64,000 bases of DNA from an uncultured OM182 clade bacterium (GTDB lineage Bacteria; Pseudomonadota; Gammaproteobacteria; Pseudomonadales; Azotimanducaceae), in NCBI GenBank assembly GCA_905182025.1, contig CAJJAA010000018.1, forward strand, positions 16,967 through 80,966, read 5' to 3'. This document shows positions 20,967 to 30,091 of the stretch, in pieces. The first letter of the stretch is position 1, and each line of letters begins with the position of its first letter. The notes beneath the pieces are model-generated. The model was not told where the DNA came from. It did no database searches and was given only the letters and a program-made list of their open reading frames with translations. Both the position numbers and the translations under genes were made by a program.

Positions 20967-21515
20967 CTATTTGATGGCAGAATCATTGCGGCCTGAAGAC
21001 AGTGGCAAGCCGACACAAGTTGTAAGGAAATCAATGAGTTCGCTAACTTCTCCCTGCTCTTGCCAGTAGATCGAGAGGATGAAATTTTTTTCTTCAACTT
21101 TGACGCAATCGAAGGGGAGTTTTGAAAGATTTGCAGACAAAAACGTCTTCAAGCTGTCCGGCAGGCCAGAATTGATTGGCTCAGCCTCTTCCCACGGCAC
21201 TTTGGATTCAGCCGATGATGACCTGCGTTCGAAACACCAATCGACAGCACCTGATTCACGCCAATTATCCGGTCTGGAGCGAGGCAGGCGATAACCAATA
21301 ACGGCAAGTTTACGCGGCAAAGGTTTGCCCGTATTCGACAGATATTTATTTCGATCGGGATCAGGGTCTTCAATATGCGTAATGGCGACTCTGATGCCCT
21401 GTTTCATCGCGATTTGGCGCTTTGCCATGGCCGCTTTTTGCTTTGTAGAAGGGATAATACGCATGATCGGTGCAAGGATGACCAGCATCACAATGCCAAT
21501 AATGACATAAACCAT
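20967..21515 (-). CDS. conserved-looking hypothetical protein with one N-terminal membrane helix
   Basis: I do not recognise this family. The protein has about 182 residues: an N-terminal helix (MVYVIIGIVMLVILAPIMRI), a basic cytoplasmic stretch (STKQKAAMAKRQIAMKQG), then a soluble domain with WRESGAVDWCF and a polar end. The start at 21515 was chosen because GAGG lies 10 nt upstream; the longer frame to 21539 lacks a site. It is upstream of topA on the same strand (160 bp apart) and divergent from usp. A gene of similar type lies near topA in Pseudomonas, as I remember. Confidence 0.65.
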   Translation of the reverse strand: MVYVIIGIVMLVILAPIMRIIPSTKQKAAMAKRQIAMKQGIRVAITHIEDPDPDRNKYLSNTGKPLPRKLAVIGYRLPRSRPDNWRESGAVDWCFERRSSSAESKVPWEEAEPINSGLPDSLKTFLSANLSKLPFDCVKVEEKNFILSIYWQEQGEVSELIDFLTTCVGLPLSSGRNDSAIK

Positions 21516-21700
21516 ATGTATCTTGCCTCGGCGCAACATTAGTTACGCGAATAGTGAACGAGCTTGTTATAAACTTTATTGCATAAGGAATCGTATCACT
21601 ATTGAGCCTGAGACGTTTCCTGTGTAAATTTGCCAAAAACGACGACCAAAATTCTCACAAAAACAAAACAATCAAAGAGAATAACGGAAAGGGGTACAAC

Positions 21701-22135
21701 ATGGCTGAATACAGGCACATCATTGCAGCGGTCGATCTGACAGAAGAATCCCATCATGTAGCAAAGCGAGCCTGCGCACTTAGCGCAGCATACGGCTCCA
21801 AGTTAAGCTGCCTACATGTAATAGAACCATTGAGTCTTGCCTACGGTGGCGACATCCCTATGGACCTGTCTACCATTCAAGAGCAGATTCAAGAAACTGC
21901 CAAACTACATTTGGCAGAATTTGCTAAATCACTGAATATTGCGCCTGAAGATCAGCACTTAATATTTGGCCGACCAGAGACAGAGATTCATGCTCTGGCA
22001 AAACAGGTCGATGCTGATTTAATCGTCGTCGGTAGCCATGGCCGCCATGGACTTGCGTTGTTGTTAGGCTCAACGGCTAATGGTGTTCTGCATGGTGCAC
22101 CTTGTGACGTGCTTGCCGTTAGAGTCGGCAACTAA
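21701..22135 (+). CDS. universal stress protein UspA family
   Basis: The protein has 144 residues and a single USP domain. The ATP-binding signature G-x2-G-x9-G(S/T) is seen as GSHGRHGLALLLGST near the C-terminus, so this is the nucleotide-binding type. The start is ATG at 21701, with GGAAAGGGG 6 nt upstream; an in-frame extension to 21602 is not needed. USPs accumulate under starvation or respiratory stress, but the exact role is not known. It is monocistronic by appearance. Confidence 0.92.
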   Translation: MAEYRHIIAAVDLTEESHHVAKRACALSAAYGSKLSCLHVIEPLSLAYGGDIPMDLSTIQEQIQETAKLHLAEFAKSLNIAPEDQHLIFGRPETEIHALAKQVDADLIVVGSHGRHGLALLLGSTANGVLHGAPCDVLAVRVGN

Positions 22136-22203
22136 CTCGCCTACCCAAGCCGCCTCAAGTCCGTTATTGTTAGACTCGCAGTAAATACGAGTTATGGAAA
22201 ACT

Positions 22204-24168
22204 ATGCGGCTTCTTGTACCGCTCATCTTTACCCTTGTCGTCTCAAGCTTTTCGTTTGCCAACTCAGCAAACGCAGATGAGGCTGGCAATCGTTACGAAC
22301 AGCGAAAGCTATATCAAAAATTACTGCACGCAATCAAAACCAACCAACGCAGTAAATACCACGCACAAAAGGATAAGTTAGTTGGCTACCCGCTTTATCC
22401 TTACCTTGAATATACAGACAAAATTTATCGTATCTCTCGCCAATCCGAATCGAGCATTCAAAGCTTTATTGGCCAATATGCAGACACACCGCTAGCGAAT
22501 CAATTGCTTCAAAATTGGCTCTATACCCTTGCTAAGCGCGGCGACTGGTCCACTTTTATCAACAACTACAATGACTATCGCGCGACGGATACGAATGTTT
22601 GCAACTATGCGTTTGCTTTGTATAAGACCGGTCGGACCCAAGAGGCACTTGACCAAGCACAAAAACTTTGGCTCGTGAAGCATTCCCAGCCGGACAGCTG
22701 CGATCCGATATTCAAGGTATGGCAGGATGAAGGTTATTTAACCGACGAGATCGCTTGGCAACGTTATGAGAAAGCACTGAGGGCAAACAATTTAACGCTT
22801 GCCAACTACTTAACCCGCTTTCTAGCGAAAGCCGATCGAAAGCCTGCAGACGACTATACGTTAGCGCACACTCGACCTGAGTCGTTCTTTCGCAGCAATA
22901 GTCTAAAGCCGACAGACAAAAGATCCACGGCGATTTTGCTGCACGCGTTGAAGCGAAGTGCGAGAAAAGACGCACTAGCCGCCCTAACGTCACTCGAAGC
23001 GAACTTACCGCTGGAGCATGCCGAACCAAACGATATTGCAGCCACCTACCAATACATTGGTGTAAGACTCGCTCGTGACCCGAAATTAGTCGACCACCTC
23101 GTTCGCATAGAAAATCATTTAGAGCCAACAATACAACTCAACGAAACCAGAATTCGTACAGCTCTTCGAAATCAATCTTGGCAGGAAGTTTTATTACTCA
23201 TTTCCAAATTGGATCAAGATGCAATTGAGTCCGATCGCTGGAAGTACTGGCGCGCAAGAAGCCTTGAAGCCACTAATAAAGAAAGCGACAAGGTTATTAT
23301 TGATGGACTTTACGCCGAGCTTTCAAAAACCCGAAGCTACTACGGTTTTTTAGCGGCCGATAAAACATCACAAGCCTACAGCTTCCAGCGTGAGTCCATC
23401 GAGGTATCCAACAATGAGTTGCTTGATCTCGAAGCAACACCCGGCATTCAGCGCGCCAGCGAACTTCTCATTCTTGGCGAAAAAACTCGCGCACGTCGTG
23501 AATGGAATTTCACTGTCCAAGACTACTCATATAAAGAGCTTGCCATTGCAGCGATGGTCGCTACGAAATGGGGCTGGCATAAGCAAGCCATCCAAGCAAT
23601 GATTGATTCTGGAAGATGGAATGCATTGGATACCCGCTTCCCATTGGCCTATCTCGATTCCTTTCGAGCTGCCGCTCGCAAGTCCGACATCCCAGCGAAT
23701 TGGAACCTCTCTATCGCTCGCCAAGAAAGTGCCTTCATGCCGGATGCTAAATCCTCCGCAGGCGCTTTGGGCTTAATGCAGCTCCTACCCTCTACGGCAA
23801 AGGGCACAGCGAGACGCCAGGGACTCAGAGAGCCGACGGATTTTTCTTTAACGGACCCACACAAGAACATTGAGATTGGATCGGCTTACCTCGGACAGAT
23901 GTTCAGACGGTTCGACAACAACCGTATTTTGGCGTCTGCTGCTTACAACGCTGGACCAACCCGCGTCAGTCAATGGCTAGATAAATCTGTGCCGCTTGAT
24001 GTCTGGATTGAAACAATCCCTTATTCTGAAACCCGCAGCTATGTGATGAACATTCTAATGTTCTCAGCAATCTATGCGGATAAATTGGAGCAACAGCCGG
24101 TGCTCATCTACCCTCACGAGTATGAAAGTTTTAGCGACTCGCCTCGGAACCTTATAATAGGTAACTGA
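22204..24168 (+). CDS. slt: soluble lytic murein transglycosylase
   Basis: Slt is a periplasmic enzyme that cleaves the MurNAc-GlcNAc bond to make 1,6-anhydro ends during wall turnover. The 654-residue protein has a signal peptide (about 1-24) and a long alpha-superhelical U/L domain. The catalytic SLT domain (about 490-630) has the catalytic Glu508 in RQESAFMP, the GALGLMQLLP motif and the AYNAG motif. All expected catalytic motifs are intact. Confidence 0.96.
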   Translation: MRLLVPLIFTLVVSSFSFANSANADEAGNRYEQRKLYQKLLHAIKTNQRSKYHAQKDKLVGYPLYPYLEYTDKIYRISRQSESSIQSFIGQYADTPLANQLLQNWLYTLAKRGDWSTFINNYNDYRATDTNVCNYAFALYKTGRTQEALDQAQKLWLVKHSQPDSCDPIFKVWQDEGYLTDEIAWQRYEKALRANNLTLANYLTRFLAKADRKPADDYTLAHTRPESFFRSNSLKPTDKRSTAILLHALKRSARKDALAALTSLEANLPLEHAEPNDIAATYQYIGVRLARDPKLVDHLVRIENHLEPTIQLNETRIRTALRNQSWQEVLLLISKLDQDAIESDRWKYWRARSLEATNKESDKVIIDGLYAELSKTRSYYGFLAADKTSQAYSFQRESIEVSNNELLDLEATPGIQRASELLILGEKTRARREWNFTVQDYSYKELAIAAMVATKWGWHKQAIQAMIDSGRWNALDTRFPLAYLDSFRAAARKSDIPANWNLSIARQESAFMPDAKSSAGALGLMQLLPSTAKGTARRQGLREPTDFSLTDPHKNIEIGSAYLGQMFRRFDNNRILASAAYNAGPTRVSQWLDKSVPLDVWIETIPYSETRSYVMNILMFSAIYADKLEQQPVLIYPHEYESFSDSPRNLIIGN

Positions 24169-24222
24169 TTGCTCAAATAGTGCGCTGCGCTATACTCTGC
24201 GTTTTTAGACATTCAAAATCAC

Positions 24223-25020
24223 ATGCAGCTAGTTGATATTGGTGCGAACCTAACCCACGAATCCTTTCAGGAAGACTTTGATCAAGTCCTCTCGGATGCA
24301 TGCCTGAACAATGTGCAGCAACTTATTGTCACGGGCGCTTCGCGACAAAGTAGTCACGACGCATTAGCGCTCGCGGCAAAATTTCCCAATCAACTTTGGG
24401 CAACGGCGGGTATTCATCCTCATCACGCAGAAGAAACCACTGCGGATGTGATTGAGGAACTACGCCAACTCCTCGCCCATGAAAAAATTAAAGCGGTGGG
24501 TGAAACCGGTTTGGATTACTTTAGAGATTTCTCGCCTCGCGAGACTCAACGACAATCTTTCGAAGCGCACATTGAGCTTGCGATCGAATCAGGTCTGCCG
24601 ATGTTCCTACATGAACGTGATGCTCATAAGGATTTCGCTGAGATATTACGTAGTCACCGACAACAGCTCAACGCTGTCGTTGTGCATTGTTTTACAGGTG
24701 ACAAAGACGCTCTGCATGACTACATTGATCTAGATTGTCATATCGGCATTACTGGCTGGATATGCGATGAGCGTCGAGGCACACATCTAATACCGCTCGT
24801 GGCGGATATACCGCTGGACCGGATTATGATCGAGACGGATGCACCCTATCTGATGCCTAGAAACATCAAGCCCAAACCAAAATCAAGACGCAATGAACCT
24901 AAAAATTTACCCCACATCTGCGCATTCCTAGCAGAATGCCTGAACACGTCTGCTGAGGCATTGGCGGCGTCGACAACGATCAACGCACAACGATTCTTCG
25001 ATTTGGAGCCTTTACAATGA
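24223..25020 (+). CDS. tatD: TatD family metal-dependent deoxyribonuclease
   Basis: TatD is a TIM-barrel 3'-5' DNase of the amidohydrolase superfamily. The 265-residue protein opens DIGANLTH like E. coli TatD itself, rather than the GxHxH of YcfH. The other metal and catalytic positions are GETGLDYF, VVHCFTG and ETDAPYL, and GITGWICDERRG is diagnostic of the TatD subgroup. Its end overlaps the next gene by 4 bp. It is not linked to tatABC here. Confidence 0.95.
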   Translation: MQLVDIGANLTHESFQEDFDQVLSDACLNNVQQLIVTGASRQSSHDALALAAKFPNQLWATAGIHPHHAEETTADVIEELRQLLAHEKIKAVGETGLDYFRDFSPRETQRQSFEAHIELAIESGLPMFLHERDAHKDFAEILRSHRQQLNAVVVHCFTGDKDALHDYIDLDCHIGITGWICDERRGTHLIPLVADIPLDRIMIETDAPYLMPRNIKPKPKSRRNEPKNLPHICAFLAECLNTSAEALAASTTINAQRFFDLEPLQ

Positions 25021-25265
25021 AGCCAAGTGTGACGCTCTACACCACCTTGGGTTGTCATCTTTGTGAGGACGCCTCAGATCTCCTGTGTAGCTACTCCGGG
25101 ACAGTTCAAGCCATTGACATCATTGAAGTAGAAATCAGCGATACAGACGCGCTGATTGAACGATACGGCATTCGTATACCTGTCGTCGCGATTCCGAATA
25201 CGGGAATCGAGTTGGGTTGGCCGTTCAACGCAGAACAACTCAAAAAATTTTTAACAAACTTGTAA
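25017..25265 (+). CDS. glutaredoxin-like thiol protein (DUF836 type)
   Basis: This is an 82-residue thioredoxin-fold protein. The redox-type motif GCHLC (CxxC) is at residues 13-17, after strand VTLYTT. The cis-Pro is in RIPVVAI. Length and pattern fit the small glutaredoxin-like DUF836 family, whose partner proteins are not established. It overlaps tatD by 4 bp, so is probably co-translated with it. Confidence 0.88.
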   Translation: MKPSVTLYTTLGCHLCEDASDLLCSYSGTVQAIDIIEVEISDTDALIERYGIRIPVVAIPNTGIELGWPFNAEQLKKFLTNL

Positions 25266-25274
25266 ACTGTTTGC

Positions 25275-27014
25275 ATGCCTCCCCTTTTACAATGTCATCG
25301 AATCTCTCACAGCGCCGGCACAAAGTCGCTATTCAACAACCTTGATTTCACCATCAATGAAGGCGACAAAGTGGGTCTCGTCGGATTTAATGGCGCCGGC
25401 AAATCGACGCTATTGTCGATCCTCAACCAGTCTTGCGAGGCTGACGAGGGAGATATTTCCAGAAGCAGACAACTGCAACTCGAATCTGTCGAGCAATTTA
25501 TCAGCATAGACCTGATGGAACTGACGCTACTTGAGGCGTTGCTTGATAAATTATCTAACGACGAAAAAGACTTTGGTGAGTACAAGGTACAACAATGCTT
25601 ACAAGAACTAGGCTTTAGCCCAGCCGAATTCGACTACAAAGTAGCAGACTTAAGTGGTGGTCAGCAAAATCGCTTAATGTTTGCCCGTGCGATAATTAAT
25701 GCACCCAACCTTATACTTTTCGACGAACCAACCAATCATCTAGATCTACAAACATTGTTGTTTTTTGAGGCAAAACTGAAAAGTTTTAAAGCAGCTTTTG
25801 TACTGGTTTCCCACGACAGAGCCTTCCTTGATGCCGTCACCAATCGAACAGTATTTATTCGCGACGAACGCTCTTACAACTTTTCTATGCCCTACAGCGA
25901 AGCCAAAACCAAGCTTGATGAACAAGATGCAGCGGATGCTGCTCGATTGAAACAAGAAGAAAAGACCATAAAGTCCTTGGCTGAAAGCGCCAAGCGTCTT
26001 GCCATCTGGGGCAAGGTCTACGACAGCGATAAGCTCGCGGCGAAAGCAAAAACCATGGAACGGCGTATCGAGAAACTGCAGGAATCTAAAACCTTTGTCA
26101 GCAAAGGTTCCAACCTTTCTCTAACACTGGACGTCGGCACATCTCGAGCAAACAAAATGCTACATATTGAAAACCGTGTGATTGAATCACCCGGTGACAA
26201 TCCGCATCAGCTTTTTTCCATCAATGAATTTTATATCCGCCCTGGTGATCGTATCGCGCTGCTTGGCCACAACGGTGTCGGTAAAACCACTCTTATTAAA
26301 TTAATTATGGCGCAATATGCAAAAAATTTTACAGGTGACTTCATCAAGTTCAACCCGCAGTGTGATATTGGTTATTACGATCAGGAGATGGCCGGATTTT
26401 CTGCGCAGCTTTCCTTACTAGAAACCCTAAGAAAACACTGCCATAGAGGCACCGAAAGCGAATTCAAGGCATCATTAATCAAAGCAGGCTTCGAGTTTAG
26501 AGACCACGACAAGAAGATTAAAGTGCTTTCCGGCGGAGAGAAATCGCGCATGATGTTTCTGATAATAAAGATCAATCAGCCAAACTTTCTCATCTTGGAT
26601 GAACCAACGAATCACATCGATATTCAAGGTAAAGAAGAGCTCGAACAACAAATTCTCGCTACCAACGCAACAGCACTAATCACCTCTCACGATCGCAAGT
26701 TCGTTGACACTATTGCGCAACGCTACGCGCTCATTATTGACGGTCAACTGAAAGAAATAAACGATCCGAATAGTTTCTATGTTGAAAGCCGAACGAAGCG
26801 CGCCGCACAATCTAGTCACTCGGTTGATTCAGTTGTCGACGTAGCCAATCAGGATGAAAATTTATCGAGCGATGCTATTTTGGAACGAATTATGGCCTTA
26901 GAAATATTGTTGGAGGATGATCGCGCCAGGAAGCCGAAGTTCCAAAAACTTGATCGCCAAGCCCTTTGGAATGAAGAACTGGAACAACTGAACCAATCGT
27001 TGAGCTACCTCTAA
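25275..27014 (+). CDS. ABC-F family ATPase (ribosome-associated type)
   Basis: This soluble protein has two ABC domains and no membrane segment. The first P-loop is GFNGAGKST (about 36-44) with signature LSGGQQNR; the second is GHNGVGKTT with LSGGEKSR. Both Walker B motifs run into DEPTNHLD or DEPTNHID, typical of ABC-F translation factors that act at the ribosomal E site. The inter-domain linker is helical and charged (about 215-285), and a short coiled coil ends the protein. At 579 residues it is shorter than Uup or YheS, so I leave the subfamily open. It lies 10 bp after the glutaredoxin-like gene. Confidence 0.93.
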   Translation: MPPLLQCHRISHSAGTKSLFNNLDFTINEGDKVGLVGFNGAGKSTLLSILNQSCEADEGDISRSRQLQLESVEQFISIDLMELTLLEALLDKLSNDEKDFGEYKVQQCLQELGFSPAEFDYKVADLSGGQQNRLMFARAIINAPNLILFDEPTNHLDLQTLLFFEAKLKSFKAAFVLVSHDRAFLDAVTNRTVFIRDERSYNFSMPYSEAKTKLDEQDAADAARLKQEEKTIKSLAESAKRLAIWGKVYDSDKLAAKAKTMERRIEKLQESKTFVSKGSNLSLTLDVGTSRANKMLHIENRVIESPGDNPHQLFSINEFYIRPGDRIALLGHNGVGKTTLIKLIMAQYAKNFTGDFIKFNPQCDIGYYDQEMAGFSAQLSLLETLRKHCHRGTESEFKASLIKAGFEFRDHDKKIKVLSGGEKSRMMFLIIKINQPNFLILDEPTNHIDIQGKEELEQQILATNATALITSHDRKFVDTIAQRYALIIDGQLKEINDPNSFYVESRTKRAAQSSHSVDSVVDVANQDENLSSDAILERIMALEILLEDDRARKPKFQKLDRQALWNEELEQLNQSLSYL

Positions 27015-27054
27015 AAGACTTTCAAGAGATCTTTAAGCTATTCCCAAGAAACCC

Positions 27055-27465
27055 TTAATGTGCAGCAAGCGCGTTCAATATAGTGCAGTGAACAGTTGAC
27101 TCCTCGCCGCCGCAACAGGCCACGGTGATTTGTTGCAGAGCATCTCTCATCTTCTCAAGTTCTATAATTTTCAATTCAATGTCTGCCAGCTTCGTCTCGG
27201 CAAGTTGCTTGACTTCACCACAGGTACTATCAGATTCCTCTACCTGAAGAGAGAGTAACTCGGTGATCTCTTTTAACGAAAAACCCATTCGCTTTGCTCT
27301 GATAATAAAATTTACGCGTTCAACAGCATCAGCGGTATAGAGTCTATAGCCTGCGTCACTTCTTCTCGGCGCATCAATCAGGCCCTTCGTTTCGTAAAAG
27401 CGTAATGTTTCGTTATTGGTTTCCGTTCGCTTTGACAGTTCGCCTATTCTCAAATATCCCATCAA
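27055..27465 (-). CDS. zntR: MerR family metal-responsive regulator, ZntR-like
   Basis: The protein has 136 residues. It carries an N-terminal MerR winged helix-turn-helix (YLRIGELSKRTETNNETLRFY) and a long dimerisation helix. A C-terminal metal loop holds C117-C118 and C127, and C82 lies at the helix start; these match the ligand cysteines of E. coli ZntR (79, 114, 115, 124). The ZntR His119 position is Glu here, while a His lies at 126, so metal choice (Zn, Cd or Pb) is uncertain. A MerR-type promoter with a 20-bp spacer reads into this gene. No zntA-type pump is in the window. Confidence 0.82.
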   Translation of the reverse strand: MMGYLRIGELSKRTETNNETLRFYETKGLIDAPRRSDAGYRLYTADAVERVNFIIRAKRMGFSLKEITELLSLQVEESDSTCGEVKQLAETKLADIELKIIELEKMRDALQQITVACCGGEESTVHCTILNALAAH

Positions 27466-27538
27466 TTTCGCTCCTTGGATGACTTATTCGCAGATCTTTG
27501 CCGACGCACGTGGACGTCGAGCATTGTTTGTTTCCCTA

Positions 27539-27570
27539 ATTGTAAACCCTAAAGTTAACAACAGGGTAAA
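27539..27570 (-). promoter_or_regulatory. MerR-type promoter with overlong spacer and dyad operator
   Basis: On the minus strand TTTACC (27570-27565) and TACAAT (27544-27539) are separated by 20 bp, the long spacer typical of MerR-activated promoters. The spacer holds a 22-bp dyad with arms ACCCT/AGGGT (27546-27567), like CadR/ZntR operators. It points at the zntR-like gene about 75 bp away, implying autoregulation. Confidence 0.65.
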
Positions 27571-27743
27571 GACTTTCATCCATTTTGGTCACAAAAACCA
27601 AACGTGTGCTCTGGAATCGTTTCAACTCCCGGGCTTCTGCGAACTTTCTCGGCAAAATTTCACCCAAAGACACTTTCCACCCATCGCGTTCCCATTTACT
27701 ATCCATGGCTCTAATCACATAAGCCTCATTCACTTAATGGTAA

Positions 27744-28727
27744 GTGATCTTCCCGATAGGTAGGTGCCAAATCGAATTCGATACAAAACATAACCCCGCA
27801 TTGAGGATCGCCGTCATCAATGGCGGTCAATCGGCCGAAGCTGCGGTCTCACGTGTTTCCGCGCAGGGCGTAATCGGTGCATTAAAGGCAAACTATCAGC
27901 ATGTTGAAGCAATAGAACTGGATGCGACCGTGGCAGAGAAGCTGAAACACTTTGCGCCGGACGTCGTTTTCCCTGTGCTACATGGGCCGCCAGGAGAAGA
28001 TGGCACATTGCAGGGCTTTCTCGAGATTCTCGAATATAAATACGTCGGCAGCGGCGTGCAGGCTAGCGCCGTTGCGATGGACAAAATACTTGCAAAGCAG
28101 GTTTTTCGACGCGCTAATTTACCGCTAGCTGACGAAATTGTTTTCGACGCGCAAACTGATAGAGCGATCGCCGTGGCGGCGATTATTGAACGGTTAGGCT
28201 CATTTGTCGTGGTAAAACCGGCATCGCAAGGCAGTGCACTAGGCGTCACACTGGTCGAAAATGAAAATGAACTTGATGCGGCCATGAAATTCGCCGCAGA
28301 ACTCGGCAGCAAAATCCTCGTCGAGAGTCGCATCTCCGGTAAGGAAATAACGGTCGGCGTGATCGATACAGACGATGGTCCCGTTGCGCATCCTGTCATT
28401 GAAATCACGACCGCGGCAGATAGCTGGTATGATTTTGAACATCGCTATACAGCGGGGTTAAGCGATCACATTATTCCTGCTCGACTGCCCGATGCTCAAC
28501 TTGCTCGGCTACAAAAAATCGCAATCGATGCCCATGTCAGTCTGCAATGCCGCGACCTTTCAAGAGCAGATTTCGTCGTTCCAAATGAATCGGAAGAATA
28601 TCTTCTTGAAGTCAATACGCTTCCGGGCATGACGCCAACAAGCTTGTACCCAGACGGCGCGAGCGCCCTGGGCCTTTCATTCGAGGATCTAGTGTCGTTC
28701 CTTGTCGAAAGAGCGGCTAGTCGATAG
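27744..28727 (+). CDS. ddl: D-alanine--D-alanine ligase
   Basis: Ddl is an ATP-grasp ligase that makes D-Ala-D-Ala for peptidoglycan precursors. Family blocks are visible: INGGQSAEAAVS, FPVLHGPPGEDGT, GSGVQASAVAMDK, VVVKPASQGSALGV and the C-terminal EVNTLPGMT metal/ATP loop. The start is unclear: the frame opens at GTG 27744 with a poor ribosome site, and homologues begin near residue 20 (ALRIAVING, TTG). It is not in a mur/fts cluster, so it may be a second copy of ddl. Confidence 0.88.
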   Translation: MIFPIGRCQIEFDTKHNPALRIAVINGGQSAEAAVSRVSAQGVIGALKANYQHVEAIELDATVAEKLKHFAPDVVFPVLHGPPGEDGTLQGFLEILEYKYVGSGVQASAVAMDKILAKQVFRRANLPLADEIVFDAQTDRAIAVAAIIERLGSFVVVKPASQGSALGVTLVENENELDAAMKFAAELGSKILVESRISGKEITVGVIDTDDGPVAHPVIEITTAADSWYDFEHRYTAGLSDHIIPARLPDAQLARLQKIAIDAHVSLQCRDLSRADFVVPNESEEYLLEVNTLPGMTPTSLYPDGASALGLSFEDLVSFLVERAASR

Positions 28728-28795
28728 CCGCTATTAAGTTAAGTCTTTGACATCGTTTAGATGCCCGCAGACTCAGGTGCAATCTACCATTAAGC

Positions 28796-30091
28796 CTACA
28801 GATCGTAGCCTCGCTCATTATGCTGATTAATATCGAGTCCTTCAGTCTCATCGTCACTGCTGACACGTAAGCCTAAAATCGCGTCGACTAGTTTGAGGAT
28901 GCCGAAGGTGACTATCGCGGTATACACCCCTACTGCAAGGACACCCACTACCTGAACGCCAAGCTGCGAGAGCATATTCATGCCTTCGTTGTAACCCTGA
29001 CCACTAAATACACCAAGGCTCGCGCTTGCAAAGACTGCGGCCAATATCGTTCCTAATGCACCGCCCACGCCGTGGACAGGAAAGACATCGAGAGAATCAT
29101 CAATCTGCAACTTCAACTTAATAATGTTGGTTGCATTAAAGCAAACAAAACCACCAATAATACCGATCATCAGTCCGCCGGCCGGGCCAACAAACCCTGA
29201 CGCCGGTGTAATCGAACCGAGTCCTGCAACCATACCTGTAACAGCACCCAAAGCACTCGGTTTGCCGTACTTGACCCATTCACAAATCATCCACGTCAGC
29301 GCACCGGCAGAAGCCGACATATGGGTCACCATCATCGCCATACCGGCGTTGCCATCTGCGGCTAGAGCACTACCCGCATTGAAGCCAAACCAACCAACCC
29401 AAAGCATACCCGCGCCTGTGATCACCATGGTCATATTATGAGGCGGCATCTGTGTATGTGGAAAACCTTTGCGGGGACCCAACACAAGCGCACAAACCAG
29501 CGCAGCCACACCGGCGGTCACGTGAACCACTGTGCCGCCTGCAAAATCGAGTAAGCCTAAGTTATATAACCAGCCGTCTGCCGCCCAGACCCAGTGAGTC
29601 ACAGGCCCATAAACGAACACCAACCATATCGCTGAAAAAACTAACATTGATGAAAATCGCATTCTCTCAGCGAACGCGCCTACTATTAGTGCGGGCGTAA
29701 TGATCGCAAACGTCAATTGAAACATTGCAAACACACTTTCAGGGATGTCCCCAGACATTGAGTCTTCTGTCACCCCAGCCATAAAGAAATTCGCCGCGCC
29801 ACCGATGAATGCATTACCTTCCGAGAACGCCATTGAATAAACACCAATGAGCCAAAGTACAGAAACCACACAGGTTATTGCAAAGCATTGCATCAGAACG
29901 CTCAAGACGTTCTTGGACCGCACTAAACCCGCATAGAACAAGGACAAACCGGGCAGTGTCATAAACAACACTAATGCTGTTGAAGTCAATATCCATGAGG
30001 TATTCGCACCATTTAACTCATCAGCGAACACAGGTCCACCGAGTAACATTAGCGCTGTTACCGCAACCAACTTTGCGATAAATTTCTTCAT
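28796..30091 (-). CDS. amtB: ammonium transporter AmtB
   Basis: AmtB is an inner-membrane ammonium channel of 431 residues with 11 predicted helices after a signal-like N-terminus (about 1-23). The twin pore histidines are visible in GTVVHVTAG and FPVHGVGGALG, and the substrate-site Asp in GLLDFAGG. The family signature DPxxx-like C-terminal loop is followed by a short cytoplasmic tail. The usual glnK partner is not adjacent: upstream there is 417 bp with no gene, then rmf on the other strand. Confidence 0.95.
   Translation of the reverse strand: MKKFIAKLVAVTALMLLGGPVFADELNGANTSWILTSTALVLFMTLPGLSLFYAGLVRSKNVLSVLMQCFAITCVVSVLWLIGVYSMAFSEGNAFIGGAANFFMAGVTEDSMSGDIPESVFAMFQLTFAIITPALIVGAFAERMRFSSMLVFSAIWLVFVYGPVTHWVWAADGWLYNLGLLDFAGGTVVHVTAGVAALVCALVLGPRKGFPHTQMPPHNMTMVITGAGMLWVGWFGFNAGSALAADGNAGMAMMVTHMSASAGALTWMICEWVKYGKPSALGAVTGMVAGLGSITPASGFVGPAGGLMIGIIGGFVCFNATNIIKLKLQIDDSLDVFPVHGVGGALGTILAAVFASASLGVFSGQGYNEGMNMLSQLGVQVVGVLAVGVYTAIVTFGILKLVDAILGLRVSSDDETEGLDINQHNERGYDL

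Noticed and set aside
24177..24193. Hairpin between slt and tatD
   Set aside because: The stem is short with a G-T pair and the T-run starts too far away.
27536..27733. 65-codon frame on the minus strand between ddl and zntR
   Set aside because: No ribosome site, no family features, and it overlaps the MerR-type promoter.
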